Of a stretch of DNA of 64,000 nucleotides, positions 57,771 through 64,000 are shown one piece after another; the first letter of the stretch is position 1, and every line of letters begins with the position of its first letter. The notes under the pieces were generated by a model. It searched no databases. It was not told the DNA's origin and saw only the letters and a list, made by a program, of their open reading frames with translations. Origin of the DNA: Euryodendron excelsum (taxonomy: Eukaryota > Streptophyta > Magnoliopsida > Ericales > Pentaphylacaceae); the NCBI GenBank assembly GCA_033060915.1, contig CM065390.1, positions 20,596,501 to 20,660,500 on the forward strand, read 5' to 3'. Position numbers and translations under genes: made by a program.

Positions 57771-60700
57771 AGAAAAGGAATTGGAAAGGACAATGCCCCT
57801 AAGGGCATTTTGGTCATTTTGCCTCTATGTGGGCCTAGTGGGCCCGCAAAACGATGGACAAACGGGATTTGGACTTAAAGAATTGGTTTCGATTGGAATA
57901 CATCCATATTAACTTGAGTACAAGTCTGAACGGAGTGTAGACTGCCGAGCGGTCAAAAATGGGTTGCTTACACCACTTAGGAAAGTTTTAAGAGCAGCAA
58001 GAAACGTATCTTTCGATCCTTGATACGCAAGGCAAAAGATTTGGGCGTCTGTATTAGTGACTACCTTGCAATTTTTGGATTAGCTCCACTAGGAATGACT
58101 CTGGAAAGTCTGGGAATGTTCCGGGAAGCCAGGAATGATCTAGAAGGCCAAACAGACAAAAAACCTTGAAATAGTGTCCCAGGGATAACGGGCTTAAAAA
58201 ATAATATCGGGATTATTGAAGTGGTCAGTCAGCCCTTAGGGCAAAACAGTCAACTTGACCGAGAAACCATAGGAATGGACTTGAAATGTCCTAAGAAGGG
58301 ATTTGAAGGTTGGAAACATTATCTAGAGTATTCCAAGGAATTTTCGGTTTGATACCCAAAGCCGGTGAGGTTGGAAAAAGCGACCGACCCATCAAGGGCA
58401 AAACGGTCATTTTGCACCGAACTTGCTGCAATAGACTCAGAATGTTCCGAAAAGGTGCTAGAAGATTGAGAATACTATTAGAAGAATCCTCGGGAGGTAA
58501 CCAGTTTGATACCCAGAGCCAGTGTGGATTCTGGAGGCGATCGGGTGCCTAGGGGCAAAAATAGTCATTTTGACTGGATGGTCTCGAAATTAGTCTAAAA
58601 CCGACTGGAAGGCATTTGAGCATGCCAGATCATCTTTGAGATGATCTTGGAAGGGTGGAATTATCACTCCAATGACTTAAGTACTTTCTCTAGAAGTGTG
58701 CCAAAAAAAGGCCCAAGGGGCAGTTTTGTCATTTTTAACCGGAGTGGGCTAGCAGACACTGGTGTTGACTCGGGTTTTGAGTGTTTCCGTCATTCTAACA
58801 GTTTGTGATGAGTTACTTTCCAAAGGTATCTCGTCATTTGGTAAACGTGTCACAGCTAATAGGCGAATTCGGTCTCGTGACATAGAGGTTTTGTTGGCAA
58901 TTTTTTATGTCGACTTGTTTACAAGTGTTTCCACCACTTTGATGGTTGCGATGTTTATGTGTGTTTTCACCACTTTGATGGTGTGTGTTCATTTCAAAGA
59001 CTGCCTGATCTCAGGAAGCTGCTAGGTAGATTTATCGTCTGAAGAATTAACTTTCTCAAAAGACGTGTTGAATAACGGACATTCTTCATTGGTAGGCTAG
59101 TAGGTGCCAAAGGTGAACCGTTCTACCATCTCGAGGACTTGGGTTCCATCCCGGTCAACGGGTTTGAAGGGATTTACTATTCTTAAGAGTTTTTTTTTAA
59201 AAACGTGTCGAACTGGATGGCTTTATCGCCTGAGGGATTAACTTCTTGAAAGGCGTGCCAAACTTGATTTGGATTGGAATTGGATTTGAAACTGAATTTG
59301 AGATTGAAATGGAGAATTACTGTCTCTAGGAAGATGTACCAATTAGAATAGGACCCAGCAATGTCATAAGAGCATTTTGATCATTTTGCCTTTATTGGGC
59401 CCGACGGGCCCGCGAAGCAATTGATTGATAGAATTGAGTCTAGAAAATTAATTTGGACTTGCATGTGTCTGGGTTGGTTTGAATATGAGTCCGGGCGGGC
59501 GGATTGAGTCCGGGCGGACCGGAGACTGCCCAGCGGCAAAAATGGGGTGCTTACACCAGGTGGTCAAAAGTAGTTATAAATTGACCAGCACCCAACAAGC
59601 CCCATATATAGCCTTTTTTTCAGCCCTCAATAAATGAGCTTGCACCACTCTTAGTGGCGCACGACCAAAGCTAAGGCGCACACTACAAATACAGACCTTC
59701 CCCCTCACTGTTTTGGGTGAAAAAAAATATATCTAGAAACTCTCCCCCTCTCTTCAGACAGCTCCCAAAGCCCTATCTTTCTCTCTCTCTCGAAGTCCTG
59801 CCGGCCCAACCTTACCCTGAAACTCTGAAGCCTTAGCCTCTGAGCTCCACCGAAGGTTCGCCCCGCTGCCCGGAAGCTCCCAACATCTTCTGGAGTCCAA
59901 GGCCCGAGCCTCCATCGAAAAAAAAAATTGAGATAAAGTAATCCTCCATTTACCTTCCCATATTCCCCACTCTCTTTTCTCCCACCGAACCCACTTGGAT
60001 TCTTTTCATTTTTAACCCTCATCTTCTAAACTCCCCTTTCTTGCATGCTTGGAATAAGAGGATGCTAAGTCCATATCGAGAGTGGACGAGAGGGGACTAC
60101 CAATCGGGACTCCCTTCTTGACTTTCACTTGCCTCACGACATGGCCTTCAGACCCTCTTGCAATGTGGTGATACCTAGGTCTTTATGATTCATGCCATTA
60201 TTATCGTTGTCTTACATTTGCATTTTCGTCATCTCTTTGTCCTTAAAAACTGATTTCAAAGTTGCTTTCTAAAAATCATAATTATACGTTGATCCTAACC
60301 CTTTCATGGTTAGGGTTTTCCAAGAAAAGTGTGACATTTGAAATGGCTTCTAATAGCCTATATTGTTTTCTTTAAAAAAAAAATACACAATTCTAAAACG
60401 ATCCTAGTTATTCCATGACTAAGGTTGTCTCGGGGAACATGTGACATTCAAAACAATCCGAAAAGGTTTATATTTTTTGCCTCGTGCCTTTATTGTTTTT
60501 CAAAGTCACGAGCCTAAAGTGATTCTTGCCTTCTAATGGCTAGAATGACTTTAGGCAAAGTGCAATGTTCATTTGGATGTCTAAAATCCAAGTTAGGATT
60601 TCGGGCTCTAAAACATGTTTTCAAAAGACTCGGTTTTCAAACTATTTACAAAACTCGCAATGGTTAAATACTAGAAGTTCAATCCTAGCAAAATTTATCT

Positions 60701-62166
60701 TTTTCAACTTAGAAACCTTCCATTTTTAAACCAAAAGCATACCTTTTTTAAAAACCCTCAAAATCCTCAATTTCTGAATCAATCAAACCTTCCCATTTCT
60801 AACTTTCCTTTTTAAATCGATCGAATGAAAACCTTCTATTTCAAATCCCTCAAATCACTCCTTTTTCAAACCTTCCAAATTTAAACCCTAAATCAACTCC
60901 TCTCATTTTGAAAACAATTCAAACTTACCTTTTTCAAGCAAATTAAATCTTTTTCAAAAAGGAAACAAAACCTTTCCAAATCTTTTCAAACCCTTTCAAA
61001 TCTTCAAAATCTTTTCAAATTTTTCTGAAAGAAAAGAAATCAAATATTTTTTCAAAAAAGGAAACAAATCTTTTCCAAAAAGGAAATAAAATCTTCTCAA
61101 ATCAAATCCTTTTTAAATCTAATCTTTTCAAATCAAATCAAATCTTTTCAAATCACATCTCAATCTTTTCAAATTAAGGAAACATTTTTAAATCCAATCT
61201 TCTTGAAAATGAAACATTTCAATAATCAAATCTTCTTGAAAAGGAAACATTTTCAAAATTCAATCTTCCTGAAAAAGAACATTTCAAAAATTAAATCTTC
61301 CTGAAAAGGAAACATTTTCAAAATCCAATCTTCTTGAAGAGGAAGTCTTTCAAAGTCAAACTTTCTTAAAAAGGAAACATTTTCAAACTCAAACTTTCTT
61401 GAAAAGGAAACTTTCTAAAAATGGAAGCTTTCTAGAAATAGAAACCCATTTCAAAATTTGAACTTTTTCGGATTCTTATCCGAACTATGGCTGTCATAAT
61501 CCTCTTTAAGAAGGTAAGTTGGCAACCCTTCATGGGGTGCGGTCACAACCCTTTTTAAATTTTCAATTCCACAACCCTTTTCAAATTTCCAATTCCACAA
61601 CCCTTTATAAATTTCCAATTATATAACTATTTTTCAAACTCAATTCCATCTTTCAAACTCTTTTTCAAACATTGTTGTCAAATGTTTTCTAAGTGGATAA
61701 CATTAAACATAGGTAACCGGTGAGTCATAATTAGGTGAGTAAAAGACAAATAGAAATATAGGTACCATAAGGACGGGGTAGGGTGATAATCTTATGACAT
61801 CTTCCTTACACGTAACCAACCCCCGGACCTAAGAATTTTTGTTTCAAAGGCTAAAACTGGAGTCAATTTTCTAAAGGGCTTTCCAACATGTTTAGGGTTG
61901 TCAAACAACCCTACCTTCTAAAACCCTCTCATGAGGACGTCTTTCAAAAATACTTTCCAAAACTTAAGTTTAACCCTAGGGTTTTACTTGGTGGAGATGA
62001 CCTAGCACATCTTTAAATATGTTAGGTAGCGACTCCGAAAACCTTTTCGAAAAGCCCTAATCAATTCCATTTCAAAAATTCAAACCCCATCGCATTTGTC
62101 TTTCTAAGAGGATGAGTTCTAACAAGAGAGCACCGTGCTTTTTCCCAACCCAAGAGGGGCACGATA

Positions 62167-62977
62167 ATGCCACCATCACTAATGACAGCACGAGGCATAC
62201 CAAAGTGAGAAAAAGTATTCTCCTTTAAGAACTTAACCACAACGCGGTGATTATTGGTACAAGAAGTAACGGCCTCCACCCATTTAGACACATAGTCAAT
62301 GGTCACACAAATGTAAAGGAATCCAAACAAACTTGAGAATGGTCCCATGAAATCAATAACCCAACAATCAAATATCTCAAGAGTAAGAATGGGGTTAAGG
62401 GGCATCATGTGCCTTCTAGTTAGACCTCCTAGTCATTGATACGTATCACAGGATGTGCAAAATGTGTGAACATCTCGAAACATGGTGAGTCAATATAAGC
62501 TAGATTGTAGAATCTTTGCAACCGTCTTTTTCGAACTAAAGTGCCCACCACAAGCATAGGAGTAACAGAACTCCATGACAGATTGAAACTTATTGTTGAG
62601 GATACATCAACGAATTATATGATTGGGATAACACTTGAACAAGTATGGATCATCCCAGAAGAAATACCTTATATTTTTTAAGAATTTTCATTTATCTAAG
62701 TAAGACTAGTGTGACGATATCTTGCCAGTAGCCAAAAAGTTGGCTATATCAGTGAACCATGGAATAGTTACTTGAGAAAGTGTTTGGATTTGGAAAAGAT
62801 GCTCATCTGAAAAATACTCATTAATAGGGAGAGTATCGTTGGCTTCCCCATCAGTAGGGAGCCGTGTGAAATGGTTAGCAACTACATTTTCTACCCCTTT
62901 CTTGTCTCTAATTTTAATGTGGAACTTTTATAACAAAAGAATCCAATGGATGAGGCGTGGCTTTACTTCAGGCTTGG
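62167..62977 (-). pseudogene. Athila-like RNase H end and integrase N-terminal half
   Basis: Read on the minus strand from 62977: KPRLIHWILLL (end of RNase H), KIRDKKGVENVVANHFTRLP, a linker, then the integrase zinc-binding region with CYSYACGGHFSSKKT and CTSCDTYQ. The core follows with VIDFMGPF (first catalytic Asp codon 62352-62354), DYVSKWVEA, VVKFLKENTFSHFG and ISDGG (second Asp codon 62175-62177; 58 residues between the two). The frame then meets the inserted LARD element at 62171/62167. Stops occur near 62932, 62697 and 62433. The catalytic Glu is at 29907-29909 on the far side of the insertion. Upstream pol and gag are interrupted by another LTR at 62978. Confidence 0.88.
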
Positions 62978-64000
62978 TGTCGGGCCCAGATTTTTTGCAC
63001 TCGAGAAATACACACACAAGTAAGAAAATTACTGTACTCTCTCGTTAGAACTCATCCTCCAAGAAAATTGAGTGCGACTATGTTTGAATTGAAAATTGGT
63101 TTGAACAAAGGGCTTTTGGAAAACATTTGGAGTCGCCACCTAACTCGATTAAGGTAAATTAGGTCACCTAAAAACTAATCATAATCCGAAGACTACACTT
63201 AGGGTTTTTGAAAACGATTTTGAAAATACTTCCTCAATAGAGGGTTTTTAGGAAAACAGGTTGTTTGGCAACCTTTGGAAAATATGTAAGTCCTGTTTTG
63301 AAAATAAACTCCATTTTGGTCTTTGAAAACAGTGATTCTAGGTTCGGAGGTTGGTTATGTGTAGGGAAGACGCACTAAGCTATCACCCTACCCCACCCTT
63401 GCGGTACCTACATGTCTATTTACCCTAAATTCACCTATGAGAGTCTTCAACTACAAATGTTCAATCTTATCCACTTCAGAAAAAGAATGCTTAAAAAGAC
63501 ATGATGCATGATATGCAAGTGCAAGAAAAGAGAGTTAAAAAATAGATTTGGAAAGAAAATGATTTGATTTAAAAGAGACTTCTAGAATTGAAATTGGAAA
63601 GGAAATAAAAGCTTGGAAGTTTGAAATAGATTATAGAATTGGAGATTTGAAAAAAAAAAGGTTGTTGTGGAAAAAGATTGTGGAATTTGAGATTTGAAGA
63701 AGGTTGTGGAAATAGAAATTTGAAAAATGTTGTGACTGCACCCATGAGCGTTGCCTACGTATCTTTTTTGAGGAATCAGGTCAGTCGTAGTTCGAACTAG
63801 AGTCCAATAGAAAATAGAAGATTTGATATGAAAGAAGAAGCTGAATTGGAATTCGGATTTGATTTGAATTTAGAATAGAAGATTAGAATTTGAAATGGAA
63901 GAATAGAGACCCTAGACCTAGGAAGGTAGGATTTAAAAAGGACTTGAGATTAAGAAAGACTTGACTCGAATGTTGAACTTAGAAGATTAGGAAAGATTGG
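62978..64000 (-). mobile_element. Fifth LTR of the giant-LTR family, partial
   Basis: It starts TGTCGGGCCCAGATTTTTTG and is collinear with the first ~1 kb of the other solo LTRs (the GGAGTCGCCACCTAACT and GGTTGGTTATGTGTAGGGAA blocks). Presumed TSD CTTGG (62973-62977); the other end is outside the window. Whether it is solo or part of a full element cannot be told. Confidence 0.8.

Larger units (their letters stand above)
47548..57972 (-). mobile_element. Middle solo LTR of triple nest (~5.4 kb without insert)
   Basis: It starts TGTCGCGTTCAGATTTTTCG and ends GGGTTGCTTACA, with a perfect TSD CCACT (47543-47547 and 57973-57977). Own pieces are 47548-51067 and 56117-57972. Same orientation as the outer copy. 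Confidence 0.85.
44396..59555 (-). mobile_element. Outer solo LTR of triple nest (~4.7 kb without inserts)
   Basis: It starts TGTCGCGCCCCGATTTTTCG and ends GGGGTGCTTACA. Flanks are CCATG (44391-44395) and CCAGG (59556-59560), a 5-bp TSD with one difference. The host 3' LTR sequence resumes right after. Own pieces are 44396-47547 and 57978-59555. The orientation is opposite to the host LTR. Confidence 0.8.
30012..62166 (+). mobile_element. Ogre/Tat-like non-coding LTR element (LARD-like), ~15.2 kb without nested insertions
   Basis: Two related LTRs (30012-33937; 41197-62166 after removing inserts, ~4.0 kb) flank a 7.3-kb internal region with a PBS-like site and a PPT. The insertion splits the Athila-like integrase. 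The flanks GTGTT (30007-30011) and ATGCC (62167-62171) are both one or two C-to-T/G-to-A steps from GTGCC, the sequence needed to restore the integrase frame. So the TSD was probably GTGCC. No gag or pol domain is seen internally, so this is a large non-autonomous derivative. Nested in its 3' LTR are a copia-type solo LTR and a triple stack of related solo LTRs. Confidence 0.8.
41197..62166 (+). repeat. 3' LTR of LARD-like element, interrupted by two insertions
   Basis: LTR pieces are 41197-41751, 43552-44395 and 59556-62166. They are collinear with the 5' LTR, and after removing inserts and one TSD each they sum to ~4005 bp against 3926 bp for the 5' LTR. It ends GGCACGATA at 62166. Confidence 0.8.

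Noticed and set aside
1..64000. tRNA, rRNA or intact host genes
   Set aside because: I looked for tRNA A/B-box pairs, long spliced ORFs and conserved plant domains on both strands; apart from the OB-fold fragment and transposon genes nothing could be supported. Small RNA genes cannot be excluded by eye.

Overview
This 64 kb window looks like intergenic nuclear DNA from a large, repeat-rich flowering-plant genome, probably a eudicot. It is AT-rich and contains spliced plant-style coding remnants, plant Ty3/gypsy lineages (Tat/Ogre-like and Athila-like), a Ty1/copia-type LTR and a plant Helitron. I find no intact host gene. Every coding stretch I can recognise belongs to a transposable element or is a broken gene fragment.

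Layout. Positions 1-3755 are the 3' end of a Tat-lineage Ty3/gypsy element on the + strand. It carries a decayed multi-exon antisense extra ORF (1-2353), a polypurine tract, and a 3' LTR whose first ~88 bp are tandemly repeated together with the tract. Positions 3756-8222 are low-information AT-rich DNA with microsatellites, a 139-bp tandem duplication and a duplicated ~300-bp segment. Positions 8223-10996 begin with a Helitron-type 5' end and hold a broken fragment of an OB-fold (SOSS-B-like) gene plus a four-copy ~110-bp repeat.

Positions 10997-24840 are a Helitron with diagnostic ends (A|TC at the 5' end; a 9-bp hairpin and CTAG|T at the 3' end). It holds a decayed RepHel gene with HUH, twin-tyrosine and PIF1 helicase motifs. 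A 5.3-kb solo LTR (15531-20874, TSD GCTAC) splits the Rep domain just after the HUH motif.

From ~25.5 kb to the end there is one nested stack. An Athila-like gypsy element on the - strand (3' LTR ~25503-26981; integrase C-terminus 29319-30011; integrase and RNase H 62167-62977) was split inside the integrase core by a ~32-kb insertion, 30012-62166. That insertion is a non-coding Ogre-like element with ~4-kb LTRs, a PBS and a PPT, about 15.2 kb once nested DNA is removed. Its 3' LTR was later hit by a copia-type solo LTR (41752-43546, TSD CGTCC) and by a triple nest of solo LTRs from its own superfamily (44396-59555 > 47548-57972 > 51068-56111). Another LTR of this family starts at 62978 and runs off the window.

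The most unusual signals are these: (1) all three nested insertions fall within ~150 bp upstream of a TATA box of the host LTR, next to a conserved GGCGCCACT/AGTGGCGCC hairpin; (2) every fully contained copy of the giant LTR is solo; (3) the Athila integrase DD and E residues lie 32 kb apart, yet the spacing is exactly 35 residues once the insert and one TSD are removed; (4) the PPT/LTR junction of the Tat element is repeated three times; (5) an OB-fold gene fragment sits between two related Helitron 5' ends. All coordinates come from reading by eye; boundaries without a TSD are approximate.
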